This document shows positions 1 through 6,984 of a DNA stretch of 7,724 nt, piece after piece. Position numbers and translations under genes: made by a program. The stretch lies in the NCBI GenBank assembly GCA_947457525.1, contig CANGXE010000061.1, forward strand, positions 1-7,724. Direction: 5' to 3'. The notes beneath the pieces are model-generated. The model ran no database searches. It had not been told where the DNA came from and worked only from the letters and a program-made list of their open reading frames with translations. Numbering within the stretch: the first letter of the stretch is position 1; each line of letters starts with the position of its first letter. Source of the stretch: Bacteroidota bacterium (GTDB taxonomy: Bacteria; Bacteroidota; Bacteroidia; Chitinophagales; LD1).

Positions 1-2174
1 CTGCAATCTAGCTCTATGGTTAGTTTGTCATCTGAAGGTGGCTGAAAACGATTGTTGTAATTGATTTGGTCTTTGAATGATGTACTATCCGCATAAACTT
101 TTTGAAAAAACTTGCCCCAAATTGGCAATGCTGTGCTTGCGCCTTGTCCATTTTGCATACTACTAAAACGAATGTAGCGATCATCACAACCCACCCACGA
201 GCCGGCAATCAAATCGGGCGTGCAACCAATGAACCAACCATCTGAATAGTTTTGAGTAGTTCCTGTTTTTCCAAAAATATCATTCATCAACTTGAACCGA
301 TAACGCAAACGAGTCGCAGTGCCGCCCATGACCACATTGCGAAGAATTTCAACCATAGCGTAGTTGGTGCCTTCGTCTAACACTTCATTGCTTTTTGCTA
401 CTTGGTCGAGTAACACATTGCCATTTCTGTCTTCGATTCTCGAAACAAAAATGGGGTCTACATGCACCCCTTTATTAGCGTAAGTTGTATAAGCTCCTAC
501 CATTTCAAACAGAGAAATATCTGCTGCGCCCAAGCAGATTGAAGGTTGAGCCGGAATGTCACTTTTCACACCCATAGATTGCACCAATTGTATAACCGCT
601 CCAGGTGTCATTTCGTGCATTAAATAGGCAGTGACAGAATTGATAGAATTAGCCAAGGCTTGTTTTAAACTAAGTGTGCCGCCATATTTTCCATCACTGT
701 TTTTAGGTGTCCAGTCTTGTAGCAATCCAAAACGAGGATCGTCAGCTTCGAAAGTAACAGGCTGATTTGGCACTCTAAAGCAAGGAGAATAACCTTTATC
801 GCGAATAGCTACAGTGTATACAAAGGGCTTAAACGTAGAACCTATTTGTCGCTTAGTATTGATATTGACATGGTCAAACTGAAAGTATTTATAGTTTACT
901 CCGCCTACCCATGCGCGCACAAAACCAGACTCTGGATCAACCGCCAAAAATCCGTTTTGTAAAATCATGCGGTGATAGCGAATAGAATCAAACACTGACA
1001 TGATTGTGTCTTTCTCACCACCTTCATAGCTAAATATACGCATTGGTTTAGGCTGCTTCAGCAATGCATCAATTTGCTCGGCTGTTTTGCCTGCTTTTTT
1101 CAAGTCAACATACTCAGGACAGCGCTTATAGATATTATTCCATTCGGTGGGAAATGTTTTCCAAGGGTCTTTCCCTTTCCAAAAGTTGAAGAATGTTTTT
1201 TGCATTTCAGTCAGATGCTCGCGCTGCGCCTCTTCTGCATAGCGTTGCAAACGCGAATCAAGCGTGACGTAAATTTTTAATCCATCGGTGTAAATATTGT
1301 ATTTTGAGCCATCGGGTTTACGATTTTTATCGCACCAATCTTTTAACCAAAGGCGGAGATATTCTCGAAAGTAAGGTGCTGCACCATCAGCATGCGTGTC
1401 GGCATGAAAATCTAAAACTATAGGCAACTTAAAGAGTGAATCACGTTCTTGCTTAGTAATAAATTTGTAGTTATACATTTGATCAATCACTACATTTCTT
1501 CTCTTCTTAGAGGCTTCCGGGCGAGAGCGAGGATTGTAAGTAGAAGGCGCTTTGAGCATACCCACCAAAATGGCGGCTTCTTCAACTTTCAAAGAATCAA
1601 CCGGCTTACCAAAATAAACGTAAGCAGCCGACTTTATACCAAAGGCATTATCGCTGAAAGGCACTGTATTAAAATACATCGCCATGATTTCCTCTTTGGT
1701 GTAAGCCCGCTCGAGTTTTACAGCAATAATCCATTCTTTCAACTTACGAAAAACTAACTCTATCTTGTTTAGTCGTTCACGTGGAAAAAGATTTTTTGCC
1801 AATTGTTGTGTCACCGTTGAGCCACCACCACCCGAGCTGCCGACAAAACCTTTGAGCACACGCATCAAAGCTCTAAAATCTACACCGGTATGTTCCCAAT
1901 AACGAATATCTTCTGTAGCTAAAAGCGCATTACGTAAGGCAGGATTAATATTATCGTAAGTAATGTTGCTTCTGTTCTGAAGGTAATAACGACCAATCAC
2001 CACATTGTCTGTGGTGATGACCTCAGTGGCCAAGCTACTGCTTGGATTTTCTAACTGTTGAAATGAGGGCATCTCGCCAAACAGGCCAACAGAAAGTAAG
2101 AAAAACAATAAAATAACGCTAGCTAATCCGGCAAAAAACAAACCCCAAAACGTAAATAGAAATCCCTTCTTCAT
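1..2174 (-). CDS. mrcA: Class A penicillin-binding protein (PBP1A-like; GT51 plus transpeptidase), 3' end cut by window edge
   Basis: This is a bifunctional peptidoglycan synthase that polymerises lipid II into glycan strands and cross-links their stem peptides on the periplasmic side of the inner membrane. The reading frame is open from ATG at 2174 to base 1 (724 codons) with no stop in the window, so the C-terminus is missing. A short Lys-start is followed by one membrane helix (about residues 5-32). The GT51 domain follows: EDxxYxxHxG with catalytic Glu88 (Tyr replaces the usual Phe), GGSTVTQQ around Ser119, and RKxxE with Glu147. The transpeptidase domain has STFK (nucleophile Ser446, Lys449), SIN (510-512) and KTG (636-638), all in the expected order. 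Every catalytic motif is intact, so the enzyme should be active. It lies 41 bp downstream of the porW/sprE-like gene on the same strand and is probably co-transcribed with it. No clear Shine-Dalgarno is seen; the leader is AT-rich, as is usual in Bacteroidota. The family is certain; the choice of symbol among class A paralogues is not. Confidence 0.95.
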   Translation of the reverse strand, partial: MKKGFLFTFWGLFFAGLASVILLFFLLSVGLFGEMPSFQQLENPSSSLATEVITTDNVVIGRYYLQNRSNITYDNINPALRNALLATEDIRYWEHTGVDFRALMRVLKGFVGSSGGGGSTVTQQLAKNLFPRERLNKIELVFRKLKEWIIAVKLERAYTKEEIMAMYFNTVPFSDNAFGIKSAAYVYFGKPVDSLKVEEAAILVGMLKAPSTYNPRSRPEASKKRRNVVIDQMYNYKFITKQERDSLFKLPIVLDFHADTHADGAAPYFREYLRLWLKDWCDKNRKPDGSKYNIYTDGLKIYVTLDSRLQRYAEEAQREHLTEMQKTFFNFWKGKDPWKTFPTEWNNIYKRCPEYVDLKKAGKTAEQIDALLKQPKPMRIFSYEGGEKDTIMSVFDSIRYHRMILQNGFLAVDPESGFVRAWVGGVNYKYFQFDHVNINTKRQIGSTFKPFVYTVAIRDKGYSPCFRVPNQPVTFEADDPRFGLLQDWTPKNSDGKYGGTLSLKQALANSINSVTAYLMHEMTPGAVIQLVQSMGVKSDIPAQPSICLGAADISLFEMVGAYTTYANKGVHVDPIFVSRIEDRNGNVLLDQVAKSNEVLDEGTNYAMVEILRNVVMGGTATRLRYRFKLMNDIFGKTGTTQNYSDGWFIGCTPDLIAGSWVGCDDRYIRFSSMQNGQGASTALPIWGKFFQKVYADSTSFKDQINYNNRFQPPSDDKLTIELDC

Positions 2175-2215
2175 GGCTTCGTAAAACTAAAAATTAATTA
2201 AAGCGAAAGAAGCGA

Positions 2216-5200
2216 TTATTTGTAAACACGCTCAAAATACTTTTGATAAGCAGCAATATCTTTCTGAGAAAGAAGCGTGCTGAAATTTGTTGCTGAAATG
2301 CAGGTAACAACGAATTGACCGGATTGCATTTCTTCAAAAAGTTGCTTTTGTGTTATCAGCGATTTATAATAAGCCAAAGCATCTGCACCATTCTTAAATT
2401 GACGAATATTGAGCAATTTGTTTTTGCTATCAATCATCACTTGCTTGGTTTGTAATTTTAGCAATTCGTGTACCGATGAATTGAACGCATTAATTTTTGC
2501 CATGGTACTCATTGTGGTGCTTTGCGCCACGGCCGGATCTTTGATGTAAACTATACAATAATGAACTGCTCCTTCGCTACGCACATAAGGCGAAGTGGTG
2601 TCCTCCATCACCACAACCGGTGCTGCGGTTGTTTCTGTTTTAACTGTGGGATTTTCAGTTGTAGTTACAGCCACATCTTTATCCTTTTCGGTGGCAACCA
2701 CTTCTTCTTTAGTTGGTTGATTTGAAGGTGCATTTAGTGTCACTTTCACGCCTTTATCTATGGCTTGTTGCTTGGCTTCGTTGAGTTGTTTCAGCTCATC
2801 AATAGGCGTTTTTTCAGCCGGGAAAAGTGCATTCAAAGAATCTAAACGAGCTTTGTCTTTACTCAAATCTACTTGCGGCAAGGATGATTTATTGAGCAAG
2901 TTCAATAAATCGCTAGCCGATTTTTTTACTTCTATATCTGTAGATTTATTACTCAACTTTTGCAACGCTTGTACGTAATCTTCCAAGCGATTTTGCTTAG
3001 CGTAAATCAATGCCAAAAGCAATTCAAATTTTTGACTTAGCGGATTTGGCTTAAACACATTATCGCTCATTTTCGCCTTGTACCAAGCTGTGTCAAGGCG
3101 GTTGTTTTGATAATCTTCATATGTACTTTGGTAGTAAGACTGCACCGCCAACTGCTGCTTGTTCGTTTCGTTGATGTAATTGGGGTCGCGGAGAATTTTT
3201 GCAATCACACTTTCCGGAAACTCGTTTAAAATCTTTTGCTTGTAGGTTTCAGCTTTTGTTTTTTGATCACGTTTCTGTGCAATCAAGTAAAGATTATAAT
3301 AACTCTCTAAAAGCAATTTGTGTTTCGGGAAACGACTGTTTGCTGTTTCAAACATATTTTCCGCTTTAGGATAATTTTCCAAGCCATCTTTATAAATCAC
3401 TCCGGCATTATAATAAGCATCTACCAACAAATCATTGCTCTTCGCCAGTTTCTCAGGAGTAGTTGGTATGCTAGCTAAAAGTTTTTCCTCTAGGGTTTTT
3501 GCTTCAGCTTCCTCCGGCTTTTTCGTATCAGTAGCTGCGATATCAGCTGCTGCATTAGCATCTAAAATTTCATCCGCGGAGATAGAATTTTTATTCTTTC
3601 TACGCCAGTTTTCTTCTAGTTTTCTGCGGCCCCATTTTTTGACAAACTCATTGTAGCCATTCGTCTTTGTGCCTATGTTGTAGAAATACCAAGTGGAGCC
3701 CGGAGCCTGTTGCGTTTGGGTTTGCGACTGGGGATTGCGCGGGTCATTATTCAGGTTGTTGCCCGATTGTTGGTTCACATTCTCTGCTTCCTTTTTTAAC
3801 TCTGCTTCCTTCTCAATTTTAGCTGCCGCTTCTTTGATGGCCTTGTTCAATTGTTCCTTGGATAGCGAAGCGAGTTTTTGCAAACTGTCTTCGTTAGCAA
3901 TCACCATCAATTGTTTCACTAAATTGTCTAACAATTTGTTTCGCTCATCAACCGCTGGGTAAGCCGCATCATTCTTAGCTAAAAAAGCAAGCGTGGAGTC
4001 ATAGTAATACTTGCTGCTTACATAAAATTCTTCCTCGTAATCCAACTCCGCTAACTTCAAAAATGATAACGCTTTTTGGTCATCGTTGATCGTAGATTTG
4101 TCGACTGATTGATGTAAAAATTTGCGGGCTTCAATAGTATTTTTTTCTTCAATAGAAATCAATGCCAACTCATAATAGATTTGGTCGAAATAATCGCTGT
4201 ACTTGTTGTCTTTGGCCATTTTTGCCAATAACGAACGAACCGATGCATTGCCTCCACCCGATTTTCTGCCAAGCTTTGCCATTTTCAATTTGGCATAAAA
4301 TTCCATATCATAATTCGGTCGACTTTTCAATACACTTTTGTAGTTGGCTGTAGCTTTGGGATAATTACCAATGGCTTCGTAGCATTGCGCCAAAACAAAG
4401 TGCGGACGAGTTTTAAGTTTTTTCTTTTTCTTGATTTTTTTGGCTTTCAAGTAATTCTCTAACGGCTCGATGGCTCCGCTATAATTGCCTCTCGCTACCA
4501 TCAAATCTGCATCCGTAAGATTGAGCTGAGGGTCATAATTTTTATAAAAAGCATCATCGCTGCGGACATAGGTAACTACAGAAGCAGCTTGATCATACTT
4601 TTTTTGGCGCGTATATGTTTTAATCAACCAAAGCAGAGCCTCACTACGAGCCGGAGTGTGTACCCAAATTGACTTTTCTGGGCGATTGTCTTCTTTCTCC
4701 AATGTTTTAGTGCCGTCTTTGTTGTCAATAACTTTAACTACCGGCTTTTTCTTTTTGGCTTTCTTTTTCTTTACGTATTTGCCTACTTTTTTACCTAATG
4801 ATTTTTGCACTTTCACATAATCTACGCCTTCTTTATACTCGGTAGTAATGTATTTGAAACTGCCGGCAGCCTTATCATAATCGCCTTTCAAAAAACTCGA
4901 CTTTCCAATGAGCAACATATTATCATCGCTCCAATTGGCGGTGGGATGCAGTTGAATAGACTGCGTAGAACGTTTGATAGCATCATCCAAATCAGCTGTG
5001 TAAGCACCAAACTCTTTGGGGTCGGTGTAGAAAAACACAGGTATTACGGTATCAAAACGGTCTTTATGGGCATCTTCGGCTACTTTCAACGTGTTTTTCA
5101 GCTTTTCGTTGGCGTTGAAATAGGCGTTGTAGTGAGCAGTTATGTCATTATAGGCTTGCTTCGGCAAAGTGCCATGATTGGTAGTAGAACAGCCATACAC

Positions 5201-5251
5201 GAAGAACAAGAGCGCGTAAAAAGAAAATATTAATAGTTTTGTTGGCTTCAA
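2216..5251 (-). CDS. porW: PorW/SprE-like TPR lipoprotein of the type IX secretion system
   Basis: A 1011-residue predicted outer-membrane lipoprotein. In characterised Bacteroidota, PorW/SprE is needed for T9SS secretion and, in gliders, for motility, and is thought to link the PorK/N ring to the Sov translocon. The signal peptide (1-20) ends in a lipobox, Val-Tyr-Gly-Cys21, with an atypical Tyr at -2. The residues after Cys21 (STTNHG) lack acidic export-signal residues, so a periplasm-facing anchor is likely. TPR-like helical repeats lie at about 107-137, 201-311, 350-425 and 605-680. The early YNDITAHYNAYFNANE segment and the central STWYFYN...FVKKWGRRKLEENWR block (519-550) are what I recognise from SprE homologues. 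Lys-rich tracts occur at 154-170 and 269-280, a charged coiled-coil-like stretch at 455-492, a Gln/Asn-rich linker at 494-517 and a Thr/Val/Glu linker at about 840-888. A small globular C-terminal domain spans about 893-1011. The start is TTG: there is no in-frame ATG between the upstream stop (TAA, 5276-5278) and Met112, and the signal peptide fits only this start or the ATT just before it. The pbp gene follows on the same strand. Assignment is by remembered family features, not a search. Confidence 0.85.
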   Translation of the reverse strand: MKPTKLLIFSFYALLFFVYGCSTTNHGTLPKQAYNDITAHYNAYFNANEKLKNTLKVAEDAHKDRFDTVIPVFFYTDPKEFGAYTADLDDAIKRSTQSIQLHPTANWSDDNMLLIGKSSFLKGDYDKAAGSFKYITTEYKEGVDYVKVQKSLGKKVGKYVKKKKAKKKKPVVKVIDNKDGTKTLEKEDNRPEKSIWVHTPARSEALLWLIKTYTRQKKYDQAASVVTYVRSDDAFYKNYDPQLNLTDADLMVARGNYSGAIEPLENYLKAKKIKKKKKLKTRPHFVLAQCYEAIGNYPKATANYKSVLKSRPNYDMEFYAKLKMAKLGRKSGGGNASVRSLLAKMAKDNKYSDYFDQIYYELALISIEEKNTIEARKFLHQSVDKSTINDDQKALSFLKLAELDYEEEFYVSSKYYYDSTLAFLAKNDAAYPAVDERNKLLDNLVKQLMVIANEDSLQKLASLSKEQLNKAIKEAAAKIEKEAELKKEAENVNQQSGNNLNNDPRNPQSQTQTQQAPGSTWYFYNIGTKTNGYNEFVKKWGRRKLEENWRRKNKNSISADEILDANAAADIAATDTKKPEEAEAKTLEEKLLASIPTTPEKLAKSNDLLVDAYYNAGVIYKDGLENYPKAENMFETANSRFPKHKLLLESYYNLYLIAQKRDQKTKAETYKQKILNEFPESVIAKILRDPNYINETNKQQLAVQSYYQSTYEDYQNNRLDTAWYKAKMSDNVFKPNPLSQKFELLLALIYAKQNRLEDYVQALQKLSNKSTDIEVKKSASDLLNLLNKSSLPQVDLSKDKARLDSLNALFPAEKTPIDELKQLNEAKQQAIDKGVKVTLNAPSNQPTKEEVVATEKDKDVAVTTTENPTVKTETTAAPVVVMEDTTSPYVRSEGAVHYCIVYIKDPAVAQSTTMSTMAKINAFNSSVHELLKLQTKQVMIDSKNKLLNIRQFKNGADALAYYKSLITQKQLFEEMQSGQFVVTCISATNFSTLLSQKDIAAYQKYFERVYK

Positions 5252-5290
5252 AATGACTTTGTTTGGTCGGGTAATTTATAACTCACACCG

Positions 5291-5307
5291 AACAAAATTA
5301 TTTTGTT
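5291..5307. repeat. 17-bp palindrome, AACAAAAT-T-ATTTTGTT
   Basis: Two perfect 8-bp arms flank a single central T; the symmetry stops at both outer edges (G at 5290 against T at 5308). It overlaps the leftward candidate -7 box and lies in the middle third of the divergent region. This would suit a dimeric regulator acting on both transcripts. Because it is entirely A/T except for one C and one G, it could also be chance symmetry in AT-rich promoter DNA. Confidence 0.45.
5293..5300 (-). promoter_or_regulatory. Candidate -7 promoter element for porW/sprE (TAATTTTG)
   Basis: Read leftward, this octamer matches the Bacteroidota vegetative sigma -7 consensus TAnnTTTG at every fixed position. It would place the transcription start a few bases downstream, giving a leader of roughly 35-40 nt before the TTG start at 5251. 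No clear TTG is seen at the -33 position (near 5320), so the match is partial. An alternative perfect -7 match lies at 5364-5371, just before the M23 start. Confidence 0.4.
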
Positions 5308-5383
5308 TGACTGAAAATAAAAGCATGATAGTTAACGGAATGATGGATTGACTGATTTCCAAGCAAAACTAAAGGGCTGACAA

Positions 5384-6259
5384 ATGGCTAAAAAAATTAA
5401 AACTACACCTAATAACAAGCTAAAAACCAAGTTTCGGTTTGTTATTCTAAACGATGAAACCTTTGAGGAAAAATTCTCATTGATTTTGACGCGCACGAAC
5501 GTGTGGGTGTTTTTCAGCATATCCATTTTCACACTAATTTTTTTGACCGCTTCGGCTATCATTTACACTCCACTCAAATATTACATCCCCGGCTTTGGTG
5601 ATTATAACTATCGCGGTGAAATTTTGCGTTTGCAAATCAGAACAGACTCGTTGGCTTATCAACTGCAATCCCGCGAAGCTTGGTTGAGCAACCTGATGGA
5701 TATTGCCTCGGGGCGAGTAGATACCTCTAAGCCCGAACCTAGCGGAAAAACCGTGACCGACAAATCGGCTATTAACCTCAATGAAGTGACTAATCTAGAT
5801 AAAGAGTTACGTAAAGAAGTAGAAGAGGAGGAAAACTTCTCGTTAAGTGCCGCAGCTGGCGATGCAGATGGTTTTGTGGATGAAGTAAAATCTATGCACT
5901 TGATTACTCCGGTGGCAGGTTATGTAACCGACCAATTTAAACCAAGCGAAAATCATTTTGGGATTGACATTGCTGCTAAGCGAGAACAACCGGTTATGGC
6001 TGTGTTAGATGGAAAAATTATTTCAGCCAATTATTCTATTTTAGATGGGAATGTGATTACAGTACAGCACTCCAACAATTTAATCTCCATCTACAAACAC
6101 AATCAACGCCTAGCCAAAAGAGCCGGTGATCAAGTAAAATCTGGCGAGGTCATTGCTTTTGTGGGCGATAAAGGCGAAAACTCCACCGGCCCGCATTTGC
6201 ACTTTGAGCTGTGGTTCAATGGAAAAGCTTTGAACCCTCGCGATTATATCTTATTTTAG
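5384..6259 (+). CDS. Membrane-anchored M23 (LytM-type) peptidoglycan peptidase
   Basis: A 291-residue single-pass inner-membrane protein with a periplasmic zinc endopeptidase domain, expected to cut peptide cross-links in peptidoglycan. Residues 1-39 are basic and cytoplasmic, with a distinctive FRFVILNDETFEEKF stretch (18-31). A membrane helix follows at about 40-62, then a helical stalk (about 75-155) ending in an acidic EVEEEEN segment, then the M23 domain (about 172-288). Zinc ligands and catalytic residues are present: H191xxxD195 (HFGID) and H271-L-H273 (GPHLHFELW), with His239 at the YxH position. It therefore looks like an active enzyme rather than a degenerate activator such as EnvC. 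The ATG start is preceded by AAAGGG 9 bp upstream, the closest thing to a Shine-Dalgarno in the window. The bactofilin gene follows after 28 bp. M23-bactofilin pairs occur widely as shape-determining modules, and the cytoplasmic tail here is the obvious candidate for bactofilin contact. Confidence 0.93.
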   Translation: MAKKIKTTPNNKLKTKFRFVILNDETFEEKFSLILTRTNVWVFFSISIFTLIFLTASAIIYTPLKYYIPGFGDYNYRGEILRLQIRTDSLAYQLQSREAWLSNLMDIASGRVDTSKPEPSGKTVTDKSAINLNEVTNLDKELRKEVEEEENFSLSAAAGDADGFVDEVKSMHLITPVAGYVTDQFKPSENHFGIDIAAKREQPVMAVLDGKIISANYSILDGNVITVQHSNNLISIYKHNQRLAKRAGDQVKSGEVIAFVGDKGENSTGPHLHFELWFNGKALNPRDYILF

Positions 6260-6287
6260 ATTTTCAGTTTCACCCAAAACACAGATC

Positions 6288-6695
6288 ATGTTTGGAAAAA
6301 AAGAAGATAAACCCGTTGGCCCAAACGCCATGAATCAATTTGGCCAAGGCACCTTCATAAACGGTGATATTAGCACCGAAGGTGATGTGCGCATTGATGG
6401 TAAAGTGACTGGATTAGTGACTTCCAAATCAAAAGTAGTTTTAGGTGCCACCGGTCTTATTGAAGGGGATGTTATTTGTCAAAATGCCTATATAGATGGT
6501 CGTGTGACCGGTAATATTGAAGTGGCTGATTTGCTTATTTTGAGCGCTACTGCTCATGTGACCGGTGATATAAAAATCAAGAAACTAGTGGTGCAAGAAG
6601 GCGCAAAATTCTTTGGCAAATGCTCCATGGGCATGAGCGTTTCGCGCAATGAACAAACTACTAGTGTCACTGCCAAAGCAAGCGCAGCAGGTTAA
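6288..6695 (+). CDS. Bactofilin (polymer-forming cytoskeletal protein)
   Basis: A 135-residue bactofilin that should polymerise without nucleotide into cytoplasmic, membrane-associated filaments. The core (about 17-112) shows the repeating Gly-Asp/hydrophobic pattern of the right-handed beta-helix: FINGDIST-EGDVRIDGKVTG, then GLIEGDVIC, YIDGRVTGNIEV and HVTGDIKI, each rung a few residues apart. The N-terminus, MFGKKEDKP, carries Phe2 and basic residues of the sort used as a short membrane-targeting peptide in other bactofilins. The C-terminal tail (about 113-135) is Ser/Thr/Ala-rich and probably disordered. Length is typical of a compact bactofilin. It sits between the M23 peptidase and atpZ on the same strand, with 28-bp gaps on both sides, consistent with one operon. 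The likely role is to localise the neighbouring peptidase to a site of wall growth or curvature; that is inferred from known M23-bactofilin pairs. Confidence 0.95.
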   Translation: MFGKKEDKPVGPNAMNQFGQGTFINGDISTEGDVRIDGKVTGLVTSKSKVVLGATGLIEGDVICQNAYIDGRVTGNIEVADLLILSATAHVTGDIKIKKLVVQEGAKFFGKCSMGMSVSRNEQTTSVTAKASAAG

Positions 6696-6723
6696 TTTCA
6701 CTTTACTTATCTCTTTTAAATTT

Positions 6724-6939
6724 ATGGCCAATCAACCACCGTCAAATAATGTTTTGCGCTATTCCGGTGTTGGTTTTCAAATTATGGCTACCGTTGGTGT
6801 TGGCTTCTTTATTGGCTATAAACTCGATGAATACTTAGGCAACAAGAAGCCCTACCTCGCAGCCGGCATCTCTGTGCTCTTTGTTTTCCTCGCACTTTAC
6901 GTGGCACTTAAAGACTTGGCTAAACCGAAGGAGAAATAG
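6724..6939 (+). CDS. atpZ: AtpZ/AtpI-family small membrane protein
   Basis: A 71-residue protein with two membrane helices (about 13-31 and 43-63) and a basic C-terminus (KPKEK). The hairpin link contains G31-Y-K-L-D-E-Y-L-G39, matching the G-x-x-L-D signature of the AtpZ family (putative F0F1 ATP synthase subunit). Family members assist ATP synthase assembly or Mg2+ handling at the inner membrane. I chose the ATG at 6724. An in-frame upstream ATG at 6649 would overlap bactofilin by 47 bp and add an N-terminus with no family resemblance. The upstream leader is A/T-rich without a Shine-Dalgarno. It is the last gene of the apparent M23-bactofilin-atpZ operon. The atpI/atpB genes that usually follow atpZ are not present; a GH31 gene comes next instead. 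Confidence 0.88.
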   Translation: MANQPPSNNVLRYSGVGFQIMATVGVGFFIGYKLDEYLGNKKPYLAAGISVLFVFLALYVALKDLAKPKEK

Positions 6940-6956
6940 TGCAAATTTATTGCACT
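6938..6956 (+). terminator. Hairpin AGTGCAA-ATTTA-TTGCACT at the atpZ stop codon; weak terminator or operator
   Basis: A perfect 7-bp inverted repeat with a 5-nt loop begins inside the atpZ stop codon (TAG, 6937-6939) and is followed by TTATT. As RNA it could be a weak intrinsic terminator ending the M23-bactofilin-atpZ transcript, though the stem is short and the T-tract interrupted. As DNA it is a 19-bp symmetrical site 29 bp before the GH31 start, which fits equally well with a repressor operator. Sequence alone does not separate these readings. Confidence 0.45.
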
Positions 6957-6984
6957 TTATTCCATGGACTATTAAGTTTACTCT

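Larger units (their letters stand above)
5252..5383. promoter_or_regulatory. Divergent intergenic region driving the porW-pbp and M23-bactofilin transcripts
   Basis: This 132-bp gap separates two head-to-head genes, so it should hold promoters for both directions. It is AT-rich and has no open reading frame that I would support. Leftward, two perfect matches to the Bacteroidota -7 element TAnnTTTG are present (complement of 5293-5300, and complement of 5364-5371), but neither has a convincing TTG at the -33 distance. Rightward, TTTG at 5306-5309 is followed after 19 bp by TAGTTAAC at 5329-5336; the spacing is right but the -7 match is poor. The functional role is inferred from gene orientation; the individual boxes are tentative. 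Confidence 0.6.

Noticed and set aside
1449..1757. A 102-codon rightward open frame opposite the PBP glycosyltransferase region
   Set aside because: It is antisense to conserved GT51 motifs in an intact frame; its product is low-complexity and unrecognisable.
2175..2215. Possible hairpin (GCTTC/GAAGC) in the 41-bp gap between porW/sprE and the PBP gene
   Set aside because: A 5-bp stem with a long AT-rich loop and no T-tract is not a credible terminator; the gap looks like an ordinary intra-operon spacer.
2522..4353. Several 63-89-codon rightward frames opposite porW/sprE
   Set aside because: All are shadows of the long leftward gene, with Ser/Phe/Cys-rich products typical of reverse-strand reading of Lys/Glu-rich coding DNA.
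4805..5233. A 142-codon rightward open frame opposite the N-terminal part of porW/sprE
   Set aside because: It lies wholly antisense to a convincing lipoprotein gene, shows no domain or signal I recognise, and is explained by the codon bias of the opposite strand.
5332..5562. A 76-codon leftward frame across the divergent region and M23 start
   Set aside because: It overlaps the well-supported M23 N-terminus on the opposite strand and would also cover the promoter region.
6649..6723. N-terminal extension of AtpZ from the ATG at 6649
   Set aside because: It would overlap bactofilin by 47 bp and add residues unlike the family; the ATG at 6724 gives a normal-length AtpZ.
6950..6980. Promoter for GH31 made of TTG (6950-6952), 20 bp, TAAGTTTA (6973-6980)
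   Set aside because: Spacing and boxes are fair, but transcription would begin at or within the ATG at 6985, requiring a leaderless message; not strong enough to list.
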